From: Pseudomonas palleroniana
Lineage (GTDB): Bacteria; Pseudomonadota; Gammaproteobacteria; Pseudomonadales; Pseudomonadaceae
Length of the DNA stretch: 64,000 nt
Reading direction: 5' to 3'
NCBI RefSeq assembly: GCF_003031675.1
Contig: NZ_PYWX01000063.1
Coordinates: 37,540 to 101,539, forward strand
A program made the translations under genes and the position numbers. The notes below the pieces were generated by a model that saw nothing but the letters and a program-made list of their open reading frames with translations, had not been told where the DNA came from and did not search any database. Positions 16,695 to 24,869 of the stretch are shown here, piece after piece. Numbering within the stretch: position 1 is the stretch's first letter; the number at the start of each line of letters is the position of its first letter.

Positions 16695-18094
16695 GAACGC
16701 TCCCGTTCGGCAAACAGTGCCTGTACAAAGGGTTCGGCTTCAAAGGTGCGCAGGTCGTCGATGCCTTCACCGACGCCGATGTAGCGAATCGGCAACCCGA
16801 ACTGTTTTGCCAAGGCGAAGATCACGCCACCTTTGGCCGTGCCGTCGAGCTTAGTCAATGCCAGGCCGGTCAGTTGCACCGTCTGGTTGAATTGCTTGGC
16901 CTGGCTGATGGCGTTCTGGCCAGTACCCGCGTCGAGCACCAGCAATACTTCGTGTGGCGCATCGGCGTCGAGCTTGCCGATCACGCGGCGCACTTTCTTC
17001 AACTCTTCCATCAGATTGTCTTTGGTGTGCAGGCGACCGGCGGTATCGGCGATCAACACATCGATGTTGCGCGCCTTGGCGGCCTGCACGGCGTCGAAGA
17101 TCACCGAAGCAGAGTCGGCACCGGTATGCTGGGCGATCACCGGGATCCTGTTGCGCTCACCCCACACCTGCAGCTGTTCAACAGCAGCGGCGCGGAAGGT
17201 GTCACCGGCCGCCAGCATGACTTTCTTGCCTTCCGACTGGAGTTTTTTCGCCAGTTTGCCGATGGTGGTGGTCTTGCCCGCACCGTTGACACCCACAACC
17301 AGGATCACGAATGGTTTGTTCGGCGTGATCACCAGCGGCGCTTCCACGGGCTTGAGCATCGCGGCCAGTTCGGCCTGCAGGGATTTGTAGAGGGCGTCGG
17401 CGTCGGTCAACTGCTTGCGCGCCACCTTCTGGGTCAGGCTCTGGATGATCACCGCAGTGGCTTCGACGCCCACGTCGGCGGTCAGCAAACGGGTTTCGAT
17501 GTCTTCCAGCAGTTCGTCATCGATGACCTTCTTGCCCAGGAACAGGCTGGCCATACCTTCGCCGATGCTTGCGCTGGTCTTGCTCAGGCCCTGCTTGAGG
17601 CGAGCGAAGAAGCCGGTTTTGCTGGCTTCGGTGACGGCGGCGACAACCGGCTCTGGCTCTGGCTCCGGCTCGATCACGACCGTAGCAACCGGCTCCAATG
17701 CCGGCGGCGCTTCGACCACTACCGTTACGGGCTCAATGACGGCAGGAATGGGCGGCGTGACATGTTCGGCCTGCACATCCTCAACCAGTGCCACGGGCTC
17801 TTCGGCCACCGGCAACTGTGGCCACGGCGTATGTATCGGGCTGGACTCGGGCTCCGGCTCAGGCGCGGCCTCGACCACCGGCTGCAACACCGGTTCAGCC
17901 ATCGGCAACACCACCGGCGCCGGAGTTTCGGCAACCGGTTCGGCCGCAACTACTGGGGGCTCTGGAATCGGCTCAGGTTGAACCTGCGGCTGTTCGACGA
18001 CGGGTTCCTGCGGCTTTTTGCGCAGCCATCCGAACAGGCCTTTTTTCTCGCCAGCCGCAGCTGGGCTCTTCTTGTCGTCGTTGGAACCAAACAT
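16691..18094 (-). CDS. ftsY: Signal recognition particle receptor FtsY
   Basis: The 467-residue protein has an acidic, Pro/Val/Glu-rich N-terminal region (about residues 25-155) that associates with the membrane. The NG GTPase domain follows, with G1 VVGVNGAGKTTTIGKLA, DTFRAAAVEQL, G3 DTAGR and G4 TKLDGTAKGG. It receives ribosome-nascent chain complexes from SRP at the inner membrane. The A domain is long and low in complexity, as in other pseudomonads. No clear ribosome-binding site is seen just before the ATG. Confidence 0.95.
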   Translation of the reverse strand: MFGSNDDKKSPAAAGEKKGLFGWLRKKPQEPVVEQPQVQPEPIPEPPVVAAEPVAETPAPVVLPMAEPVLQPVVEAAPEPEPESSPIHTPWPQLPVAEEPVALVEDVQAEHVTPPIPAVIEPVTVVVEAPPALEPVATVVIEPEPEPEPVVAAVTEASKTGFFARLKQGLSKTSASIGEGMASLFLGKKVIDDELLEDIETRLLTADVGVEATAVIIQSLTQKVARKQLTDADALYKSLQAELAAMLKPVEAPLVITPNKPFVILVVGVNGAGKTTTIGKLAKKLQSEGKKVMLAAGDTFRAAAVEQLQVWGERNRIPVIAQHTGADSASVIFDAVQAAKARNIDVLIADTAGRLHTKDNLMEELKKVRRVIGKLDADAPHEVLLVLDAGTGQNAISQAKQFNQTVQLTGLALTKLDGTAKGGVIFALAKQFGLPIRYIGVGEGIDDLRTFEAEPFVQALFAERERS

Positions 18095-18431
18095 GGAGGA
18101 CGGCTATCTCAAAGTAGCGATGCGCCAGGGCGCTTCGGTAAATAAATTCAATGCAGAACAGACTGCTTTAAAGCTCGCTTGTTCATGCGCAACATTTTCA
18201 GGGCATAAATAAAGACCCTGACAAATCGATTCAATATAGGACTGAAGCGATAACATCGGCGAAAAGTGGAAGATCGTCGGGGAAACCCACGCTCTATTCC
18301 AAGATTCCGACGACTGAACCCGGGACAGGATGACCGCCGCAGTGGCCGTGTCCAAATCGGATCAGTATCCTAGCACCTCCTCGCCCGCCGACGCTAAGAC
18401 CAAGCGGGCAGCCCAACAGGTTTAAAAACGA
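18095..18431. other. Divergent intergenic region between ftsY and the M16 peptidase operon
   Basis: No gene was found in these 337 bases. On the minus strand a sigma-70-like TTGAAT (18229-18234) and TATTTA (18206-18211) are 17 bases apart and could drive ftsY-ftsE-ftsX, giving a leader of roughly 105 bases. CAGGG and CCCTG flank the -10 as a short inverted repeat. For the + strand genes no convincing promoter was found. No REP element is present here. Confidence 0.45.
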
Positions 18432-19787
18432 ATGAATGCTCTAGCCCGCCGCGCCGCAGGCCTGCTGCTCAGCACAGTTTGTCTGCCCCTTTGCGCTTTC
18501 GCAGCCGACCCACAACCCACCCATGAATTCACCCTGGATAACGGCCTCAAAGTGGTCGTGCGCGAAGATCATCGTGCACCAGTTGTAGTTTCCCAGGTTT
18601 GGTACAAGGTGGGTTCAAGCTACGAGACCCCGGGCCAGACCGGTTTGTCCCACGCTCTGGAACACATGATGTTCAAAGGCAGCGCCAAGGTCGGCCCCGG
18701 CGAAGCCTCGCTGATCCTGCGCGACCTGGGCGCCGAAGAAAACGCCTTCACCAGTGACGACTACACCGCCTACTACCAGGTGCTGGCCCGTGATCGCCTG
18801 GGCGTGGCCTTCGAACTGGAAGCCGACCGCATGGCAAGCCTGCGCCTGCCGGCCGATGAGTTCAGCCGCGAAATCGAAGTGATCAAGGAAGAACGCCGCC
18901 TGCGCACCGACGACAACCCAATGTCCAAGGCCTACGAGCGCTTCAAGGCCATGGCCTACCCGGCCAGCGGCTACCACACGCCGACTATCGGCTGGATGGC
19001 CGACCTTGAGCGCATGAAGGTCGAGGAGCTGCGTCACTGGTACCAGTCCTGGTACGTGCCGAACAATGCCACCCTGGTGGTCGTCGGCGACGTCACGCCG
19101 GACGAGGTGAAAAACCTGGCCCAACGTTATTTCGGCCCGATTCCCAAGCGCGACGTGCCACCGGCCAAGATCCCACTGGAGCTGGCCACGCCTGGCGAAC
19201 GCCTGCTGACCATGCGCGTACAGACCCAGTTGCCGAGCGTGATCCTCGGCTTCAACGTCCCAAGCCTGGCAACGGCCGAAGACAAGCGCTCGGTACAAGC
19301 CCTGCGCCTGATCTCCGCCTTGCTGGATGGCGGCTATAGCGCACGTATTTCCGAGCAACTGGAACGTGGTGAAGAACTGGTTTCCGCCGCCTCCACCAGC
19401 TACGACGCCTACACCCGTGGCGACAGCCTGTTCACCCTGACGGCCACGCCGAACCAACAGAAGAAAAAGACCATTGCCCAAGCCGAAGCCGGCCTGTGGC
19501 GCCTGCTGGAAGAGCTGAAAGCCAAACCGCCGACCGCCGAGGAACTGGAGCGCATCCGCGCCCAGGTCATTGCCGGCGTGGTCTACCAGCGCGACTCCAT
19601 CACCAGCCAGGCCACGGCCATCGGTTCGCTGGAAACCGTCGGCCTGTCCTGGAAGCTGATGGACACTGAACTGGCCGAGCTGCAAAGCGTGACCCCGGAA
19701 GATATCCAGAAAGCCGCGCGCACCTATTTCACCCGCGATCGTCTGAGCGTCGCCCATGTTCTGCCTGAGGAGACCGCTCATGAGTAA
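18432..19787 (+). CDS. M16-family zinc metallopeptidase (active subunit)
   Basis: The 451-residue exported protein has a signal peptide ending near CAFAADP. The inverted zinc motif is H74-x2-E77-H78 in GLSHALEHMMFKGS, with the distal glutamate in IEVIKEERR (E153 or E154). The Y/R substrate-binding region lies in the second half. It overlaps the next M16 gene by eight bases. This is the two-gene organisation of pitrilysin-like peptidases in which one chain carries the zinc site. The substrate is not known; periplasmic peptide turnover is likely. Confidence 0.9.
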   Translation: MNALARRAAGLLLSTVCLPLCAFAADPQPTHEFTLDNGLKVVVREDHRAPVVVSQVWYKVGSSYETPGQTGLSHALEHMMFKGSAKVGPGEASLILRDLGAEENAFTSDDYTAYYQVLARDRLGVAFELEADRMASLRLPADEFSREIEVIKEERRLRTDDNPMSKAYERFKAMAYPASGYHTPTIGWMADLERMKVEELRHWYQSWYVPNNATLVVVGDVTPDEVKNLAQRYFGPIPKRDVPPAKIPLELATPGERLLTMRVQTQLPSVILGFNVPSLATAEDKRSVQALRLISALLDGGYSARISEQLERGEELVSAASTSYDAYTRGDSLFTLTATPNQQKKKTIAQAEAGLWRLLEELKAKPPTAEELERIRAQVIAGVVYQRDSITSQATAIGSLETVGLSWKLMDTELAELQSVTPEDIQKAARTYFTRDRLSVAHVLPEETAHE

Positions 19788-21267
19788 TCGAAGCAGCCGC
19801 CTGATCTTTCCCGGCCTGGTCGTCGTCACCCTGGTCGCCGCAAGCGCCGTGTACTTCCTGCGCCCAAGCGAATCCGTCGCCAGCCAGGCGCTGGACAAGG
19901 CGCAATCGAGCAACACCCTGCAATCGCTCGCGGAGTTGGACGGCAAGGCGCCGACCAACCGCAAACTCGACGTGCAAACCTGGAACACCGCTGAAGGCGC
20001 CAAGGTACTGTTCGTCGAAGCCCATGAACTGCCGATGTTCGACATGCGTATCCTGTTCGCCGCCGGCAGCAGCCAGGACGGTGACGTCCCGGGCCTGGCC
20101 CTGATGACCAACGCCATGCTCAACGAGGGTGTGCCGGGCAAGGATGTGAGCCAGATCGCCAGCGGTTTTGAAAGCCTGGGCGCCGATTTCGGCAATGGCG
20201 CTTACCGCGACATGGCGCTGGTGTCCTTGCGCAGCCTGAGCGACAGCGACAAACGCGATGCCGCGTTGAACCTGTTTGATGAGGTGATCGGCAAGCCGAC
20301 TTTCCCGGCCGACTCACTGGCGCGCATCAAGAACCAGATCCTTGCCGGTTTCGAATACCAGAAGCAGAACCCCGGCAAACTGGCGAGCCTGGAGCTGTTC
20401 AAACGTCTCTACGGTGACCACCCGTACGCGCACCCGAGCGAAGGCACCGCCGAAAGCGTTCCAAAAATCACCCTCGCACAGCTGCAGGCGTTCCACGCCA
20501 AAGCTTACGCCGCGGGTAATGCAGTCATTGCAGTGGTCGGCGACCTGACCCGCGCCGAAGCCGAAGCGATGACCGCCAAGGTTTCCGCATCGCTGCCCAA
20601 AGGTCCGGCGCTGGCCAAGATCGCTCAACCAACCGAACCCAAGGCCGGCCTGAGCCACATCGAGTTTCCGTCCAAGCAGACTCACCTGCTGTTCGCCCAA
20701 CTGGGTATCGACCGCGCCGATCCGGACTACGCAGCCCTCTCCCTGGGCAACCAGATCCTCGGCGGCGGCGGCTTCGGCACTCGCTTGATGAGTGAAGTGC
20801 GCGAAAAACGCGGCCTGACCTACGGCGTGTACTCCGGCTTTTCGCCGATGCAGGTACGCGGCCCGTTCATGATCAACCTGCAGACTCGCGCCGAAATGAG
20901 CGGCGGCACCCTGCGCCTGGTCGAGGACGTGCTGGCCGACTACCTCAAGACCGGCCCGACGCAAAAGGAACTGGATGACGCCAAGCGCGAGTTGGCCGGC
21001 AGCTTCCCACTGTCGACGGCAAGCAACGCCGATATCGTCGGGCAACTGGGCGCGATGGGTTTCTACAACCTGCCGCTGAGCTATCTGGAAGATTTCATGA
21101 AACAATCCCAGGCCCTGACTACAGAGCAGGTCAAGGCTGCCTTGAACAAACACTTGAGCGCCGACAAGATGGTCATCGTGACCGCCGGCCCGACGATTGC
21201 GCAAAAGCCACTACCGCCCCCCACTGACAAACCCGCCGAGCAACCGCTCGGGGTTCCGGAGCATTAA
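19780..21267 (+). CDS. M16-family peptidase homologue lacking the zinc motif
   Basis: The 495-residue protein has an N-terminal membrane anchor or signal (LIFPGLVVVTLVAASAVYFL). It aligns with the previous protein, but where that has HALEHMMF this one reads LALMTNAMLNEG, so the HxxEH ligands are gone. The C-terminal half keeps the GGGGFGTRLMSEVREKRGLTYG substrate-binding motif. Known M16B pairs consist of one catalytic and one non-catalytic subunit, which this matches. The ATG at 19780 is preferred over 19756 because it follows a GAGGAGA site. Confidence 0.88.
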   Translation: MSNRSSRLIFPGLVVVTLVAASAVYFLRPSESVASQALDKAQSSNTLQSLAELDGKAPTNRKLDVQTWNTAEGAKVLFVEAHELPMFDMRILFAAGSSQDGDVPGLALMTNAMLNEGVPGKDVSQIASGFESLGADFGNGAYRDMALVSLRSLSDSDKRDAALNLFDEVIGKPTFPADSLARIKNQILAGFEYQKQNPGKLASLELFKRLYGDHPYAHPSEGTAESVPKITLAQLQAFHAKAYAAGNAVIAVVGDLTRAEAEAMTAKVSASLPKGPALAKIAQPTEPKAGLSHIEFPSKQTHLLFAQLGIDRADPDYAALSLGNQILGGGGFGTRLMSEVREKRGLTYGVYSGFSPMQVRGPFMINLQTRAEMSGGTLRLVEDVLADYLKTGPTQKELDDAKRELAGSFPLSTASNADIVGQLGAMGFYNLPLSYLEDFMKQSQALTTEQVKAALNKHLSADKMVIVTAGPTIAQKPLPPPTDKPAEQPLGVPEH

Positions 21268-21875
21268 TGGCCAGTTCATCTCGCCCGAAAAAACCTGTCC
21301 ACAACGTCCATAACGGTGTGGGCCAACTGCGCATCATTGGTGGTGAATGGGGCAGCCGCAAGCTGAGCTTCCCCGATGTCGTGGGCCTGCGCCCGACGCC
21401 GGATCGCGTGCGTGAAACCCTGTTCAACTGGCTCGCGCCGCACATCGGCGGGGCCAAGGTACTGGACCCGTTTGCCGGCAGCGGCGCGCTGTTCCTGGAG
21501 GCGCTGTCCCGGGGGGCGGCCCAAGGCCAGGCGCTGGATGCCAGCAATGTGGCGGTTTCCAGCCTCAAGGAACACCTGGGCACCTTGCGCTGCACCACCG
21601 GCCAGGTCCAGACCGCCGACGCCTTGCGCTACCTGGACACCCAGCCGGCCAGCGAATACGACGTCGTGTTCCTCGACCCACCGTTCAACCAGAACCTGTT
21701 GCCGACCGTGTGTGCGTTGCTCGAAGAACGCCAATGGCTGGCGCCCGATGCCTGGATCTACACTGAAAGCGAGACTGCGCCATCCACGCTTGGCCTGCCG
21801 GGCAGCTGGCGCCTGCACCGGGAACAGAAGTCCGGCCGCGTGTATTACGCCCTGTGGCACCGCAACACCTTGTAG
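21267..21875 (+). CDS. rsmD: 16S rRNA (guanine966-N2)-methyltransferase RsmD
   Basis: The 202-residue protein has the family motifs GLRPTPDRVRETLFNWLAP, VLDPFAGSGALFLEALSRGA (motif I) and the catalytic VVFLDPPFNQNLL. It methylates G966 of 16S rRNA. The ATG overlaps the stop of the M16 gene by one base. Its TAG stop (21873-21875) lies within the first bases of a large palindromic repeat, so the repeat sits directly on the gene end. Confidence 0.95.
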   Translation: MASSSRPKKPVHNVHNGVGQLRIIGGEWGSRKLSFPDVVGLRPTPDRVRETLFNWLAPHIGGAKVLDPFAGSGALFLEALSRGAAQGQALDASNVAVSSLKEHLGTLRCTTGQVQTADALRYLDTQPASEYDVVFLDPPFNQNLLPTVCALLEERQWLAPDAWIYTESETAPSTLGLPGSWRLHREQKSGRVYYALWHRNTL

Positions 21876-22041
21876 TGAGCGGGCTTGCCCCGCGCTGGGT
21901 GGCAAAGCCGCCCTAAACCAGGCGCCTAATTTCTGCCTGGATACATGCCTTAAAACCAGACGCCTGAGCTCTACCCGGACGCATGCGTTGGACGGATTGG
22001 GACGGCTGCGCCGCCCAGCGCGGGGCAAGCCCGCTCACTAC
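21872..22041. repeat. Long inverted repeat of the GTAGTGAGCGGGCTTGCC family
   Basis: The left arm (from GTAGTGAGCGGGCTTGCCCC to about 21912) and right arm (about 22000-22041, ending GGGGCAAGCCCGCTCACTAC) are near-perfect inverted copies of about 40 bases. Between them is a spacer with its own repeats of the form CCAG(G/A)CGCCT. The same element occurs at 53262. It overlaps the rsmD stop codon and ends ten bases before the next gene. Confidence 0.85.
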
Positions 22042-22051
22042 AGAGACCTTC

Positions 22052-23047
22052 ATGAAGATGTCGTCTGGAAATTTTACGCCGGCCTTCGGCCTCGGCAACC
22101 CACATCTGCAAACGCTGTGGGGGCCGTTGTGGCGCCCGACCACCCACCTCGAGCGCCAGCGCGAACGCTTATGGCTGGACGACGGCGACTTCCTTGACCT
22201 CGACTGGCATGGTCCCCACGACGTGCAAGCACCGTTGGTGCTGGTGCTGCATGGGCTGACCGGCTCATCCAACTCACCCTACGTGGCCGGCCTGCAAAAA
22301 GCCCTCGCCGAGCAGGGCTGGGCCAGTGCAGCGTTGAACTGGCGCGGCTGTTCGGGTGAGCCAAACCTGTTGGCGCGCAGCTATCACTCGGGCGCCAGTG
22401 AAGACCTGGCGGCGGCGATTGCACACCTGCGAGCCAAACGGCCGTTGGCACCGCTGTATGCAGTGGGTTATTCGCTGGGCGGCAACGTGCTGCTCAAGCA
22501 CCTGGGTGAAACCGGTGAAAGGTCGGGCTTGCAAGGCGCGGCGGCGGTATCGGTGCCGTTTCGTCTGGATCAGTGCGCGGATCGTATCGGGCTGGGGTTC
22601 TCCCGGGTTTACCAAAAGCATTTCATGCGCGAAATGCTGACGTACATCCGCGTCAAACAGAGCCGTTTTCTGCAGGACGGTCGTGCTGAAGGGCTGAAAA
22701 CCCTGGAAGCACTCGGTTCGTTGGAAAAAATGCGTACGTTTTGGGATTTCGACGGACGAGTGACCGCACCGCTGCACGGTTTTCTGAGTGCCGAAGACTA
22801 TTACCGTCGCGCATCGAGCCGTTACTACCTGGGTGGGATCCGCACCCCCACCCTGATCATCCAGGCCGCGGACGACCCCTTCGTGTTCAGCCACAGCCTG
22901 CCCGAAGCCAGCGAACTGTCAGATTGCACCGAGTTCGAGTTGCTGGCCAAGGGTGGGCACGTGGGGTTTGTGGACGGTTCGCTGAAGCGCCCGGGCTACT
23001 ACCTCGAACGACGAATCCCACAATGGCTACAGACAAAACGCAGTTAA
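22052..23047 (+). CDS. YheT-family alpha/beta hydrolase
   Basis: The 331-residue protein belongs to the YheT/ABHD1-3 group. The start GNPHLQTLWGPLWRP is typical. The oxyanion segment is VLVLHGLTGSSNSPY, the nucleophile S141 is in AVGYSLGGNVLLKHL, and the Asp and His are in QAADDPFVF and AKGGHVGFVDG. Substrates are unknown, probably esters. The ATG at 22052 is chosen over the longer frame from 21983 because the upstream part lies wholly inside the palindromic repeat. Confidence 0.85.
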   Translation: MKMSSGNFTPAFGLGNPHLQTLWGPLWRPTTHLERQRERLWLDDGDFLDLDWHGPHDVQAPLVLVLHGLTGSSNSPYVAGLQKALAEQGWASAALNWRGCSGEPNLLARSYHSGASEDLAAAIAHLRAKRPLAPLYAVGYSLGGNVLLKHLGETGERSGLQGAAAVSVPFRLDQCADRIGLGFSRVYQKHFMREMLTYIRVKQSRFLQDGRAEGLKTLEALGSLEKMRTFWDFDGRVTAPLHGFLSAEDYYRRASSRYYLGGIRTPTLIIQAADDPFVFSHSLPEASELSDCTEFELLAKGGHVGFVDGSLKRPGYYLERRIPQWLQTKRS

Positions 23048-23050
23048 ACA

Positions 23051-23135
23051 TGTGGGAGGGGGCTTGCTCCCGATGGCGGTGTATCAGTATCAGATGTCCT
23101 GACCGACCTACTGCTATCGGGAGCAAGCCCCCACA
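23051..23135. repeat. Inverted REP pair
   Basis: TGTGGGAGGGGGCTTGCTCC and ATCGGGAGCAAGCCCCCACA face each other between the convergent ends of the YheT-type gene and the rhodanese gene. The right arm lacks five bases of the standard CCCCCTCCCACA. Confidence 0.87.
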
Positions 23136-23163
23136 TTTTGATTGGATTTACACCGGCATTACG

Positions 23164-24018
23164 TCAATCGCCAGTAGCGACCTTCCGCGCAGGATCGGTA
23201 ATCCACTCGCTCCACGACCCCGCATACAAGGTGCCCAAGGGGTAACCCGCCAGGCTCAGGGCGAACAGGTTGTGGCACGCCGTCACGCCTGAGCCGCAGT
23301 AGGCAACCAGCTTGTCCGGCGAGCGGCCCTGCAACTGCGCGGCAAACCGCTGCTTGAGCTGTTCGGCCGGCAGGAAGCGGCCGTCACTGCCCAGGTTTTC
23401 ACTGAATGCCTCACATTGCGCGCCAGGAATATGCCCGGCGACCGGGTCGATAGGCTCCACTTCGCCGCGAAAACGCGGTTGAGCGCGGGCATCGATCAAC
23501 GTCATGCCGGGTTCGCCCAGACGTTTTTGCAGCTGTTCGGCATCTACCAGCAGATGATTGTCCGGCGTGCCGGTAAAGGCTCCCGGCTCGATCACCGGTG
23601 CATCCAGGCTCAACGGGAAACCGGCCGCGTGCCAAGCCTTGAGGCCGCCGTCCAGGATAAACACGCCATCGCGCTTGCCCAGCCAGGCCAGCAGCCACCA
23701 GGCGCGGGCGGCATAGGCGCCAGGCCCGTCGTCATACAGCACAATGTCGGTGTCGGCGTTGATGCCCCACGCCCGCAGTTGCTGTACCAGAGTGTCCGCC
23801 GCCGGCAGCGGGTGACGACCGGTCACACCCTTCGTCACCGGGCCGCTGAGGTGACGCTCCAGGTCGGCGTATTGCGCGCCTTCGATATGCCCTTCGGCAT
23901 AGCTGCAAAGCCCATAGTCAGGGTCTTCCAAGGCAAAACGGCAATCAAGGATCACCAGCCCTCCACGCTGTTGGCGCTCGGCCAGTTGCTGGGGGCTGAT
24001 CAGTTGCGCAAGCGGCAT
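23164..24018 (-). CDS. sseA: 3-mercaptopyruvate sulfurtransferase (two rhodanese domains)
   Basis: The 284-residue protein has an inactive N-terminal rhodanese domain (DCRFAL, GHIEGAQYADLERHLSG) and an active C-terminal one. The active loop is C241-GSGVTA, the form typical of mercaptopyruvate sulfurtransferase; thiosulfate sulfurtransferases have CRKGVTA. It transfers sulfur from 3-mercaptopyruvate to thiol or cyanide acceptors. An AGGAG site precedes the ATG. It lies 33 bases downstream of laoR on the same strand and could share its transcript. Confidence 0.9.
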   Translation of the reverse strand: MPLAQLISPQQLAERQQRGGLVILDCRFALEDPDYGLCSYAEGHIEGAQYADLERHLSGPVTKGVTGRHPLPAADTLVQQLRAWGINADTDIVLYDDGPGAYAARAWWLLAWLGKRDGVFILDGGLKAWHAAGFPLSLDAPVIEPGAFTGTPDNHLLVDAEQLQKRLGEPGMTLIDARAQPRFRGEVEPIDPVAGHIPGAQCEAFSENLGSDGRFLPAEQLKQRFAAQLQGRSPDKLVAYCGSGVTACHNLFALSLAGYPLGTLYAGSWSEWITDPARKVATGD

Positions 24019-24051
24019 GACGGACTCCTGTGAACAGATTAGGGAAAGGTC

Positions 24052-24723
24052 CTACTTCACTTCTTCCAGTGCCTGATTCAACGGCACGTAAAACTCTTTG
24101 AACAGCGCATCTACTGCTTCCTTCGCCTGGGGTGTGACAAACCCCGCCTCCAGCACCAGCACCTGATACACCCCGCGTTTGATCGCTTCAGCGCTCAAGT
24201 GCGCGGAGTTTTCATTGGTGGTGCACAGGAAACGTACCCAGGAGGTGAGAATGATCCAGGCATTGAGGGTCAGGGCTTCGGTTTGCACCTTATCCATATT
24301 GAGGATGCCGGCATCGACGAACCCTTGGTAGATGGCACCGCCCTGGGTCAGGCAACGTTGGGAGAAACGCCGGTAGCCGGTGGCCAGTTCCGGATCGCTT
24401 TCCAGCAAATGTTCAAGATCACGGTGCAGGAAACGATAGCGCCACATGCCGGCCAGCACGGCCTGCAGATAGAAGCGTTTGTCTTCGACGGTGACGGCGC
24501 GGCCTTGGGGCGGCCGCAGGAAACTGTCCACCAGGGCTTCATATTCACGAAACAGTACGGCGATGATCGCCTGCTTGTTGGGGAAGTGGTAGTACAGGTT
24601 GCCCGGGGAAATTTCCATATGGGCGGCAATGTGGTTGGTGCTGACGCTACGCTCGCCCTGCTGGTTAAAAAGCTCCAGGCTGGTTTGCACAATGCGCTCG
24701 CTGGTCTTTACTCGTGGTGCCAT
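24052..24723 (-). CDS. laoR: TetR-family repressor LaoR of long-chain alcohol oxidation
   Basis: The 223-residue protein has the TetR helix-turn-helix RSVSTNHIAAHMEISPGNLY followed by YHFPNKQAIIAVLF near residues 23-57 and an all-helical ligand domain. It is divergent from an aldehyde dehydrogenase, Tat protein and GMC oxidoreductase, in the order of laoR/laoCBA described in P. aeruginosa (PA0367-PA0364). There LaoR represses and responds to long-chain fatty acyl inducers. A perfect TAGAGT/ACTCTA palindrome in the shared gap is the likely operator. The start has no strong ribosome-binding site. Confidence 0.85.
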   Translation of the reverse strand: MAPRVKTSERIVQTSLELFNQQGERSVSTNHIAAHMEISPGNLYYHFPNKQAIIAVLFREYEALVDSFLRPPQGRAVTVEDKRFYLQAVLAGMWRYRFLHRDLEHLLESDPELATGYRRFSQRCLTQGGAIYQGFVDAGILNMDKVQTEALTLNAWIILTSWVRFLCTTNENSAHLSAEAIKRGVYQVLVLEAGFVTPQAKEAVDALFKEFYVPLNQALEEVK

Positions 24724-24806
24724 AGGGGATCAGCTTCTGTACACGTGATGAGGCATCTTACGGCCTATCCTTGCCAGGATAAATCCGCATGTTGCTGCAA
24801 TGTTAT

Positions 24807-24835
24807 TTGACAATTTAGAGTAATGACTCTAATAA
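24807..24835 (+). promoter_or_regulatory. laoC promoter with candidate LaoR operator
   Basis: A consensus TTGACA (24807-24812) is followed after 17 bases by TAATAA (24830-24835). Between them lies the palindrome TAGAGT-AATG-ACTCTA (24816-24831). A TetR dimer bound there would cover the spacer and -10 and block transcription of laoCBA. Palindrome and -35 are seen directly; their function is inferred. Confidence 0.55.
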
Positions 24836-24869
24836 ATGATGCATTCCAATAATAGTCGGGAACTGCGCC

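Noticed and set aside
18615..20195. 526-codon minus-strand frame opposite the M16 peptidase genes
   Set aside because: It spans the junction of two clearly real genes and has no family features, so it is a shadow frame.
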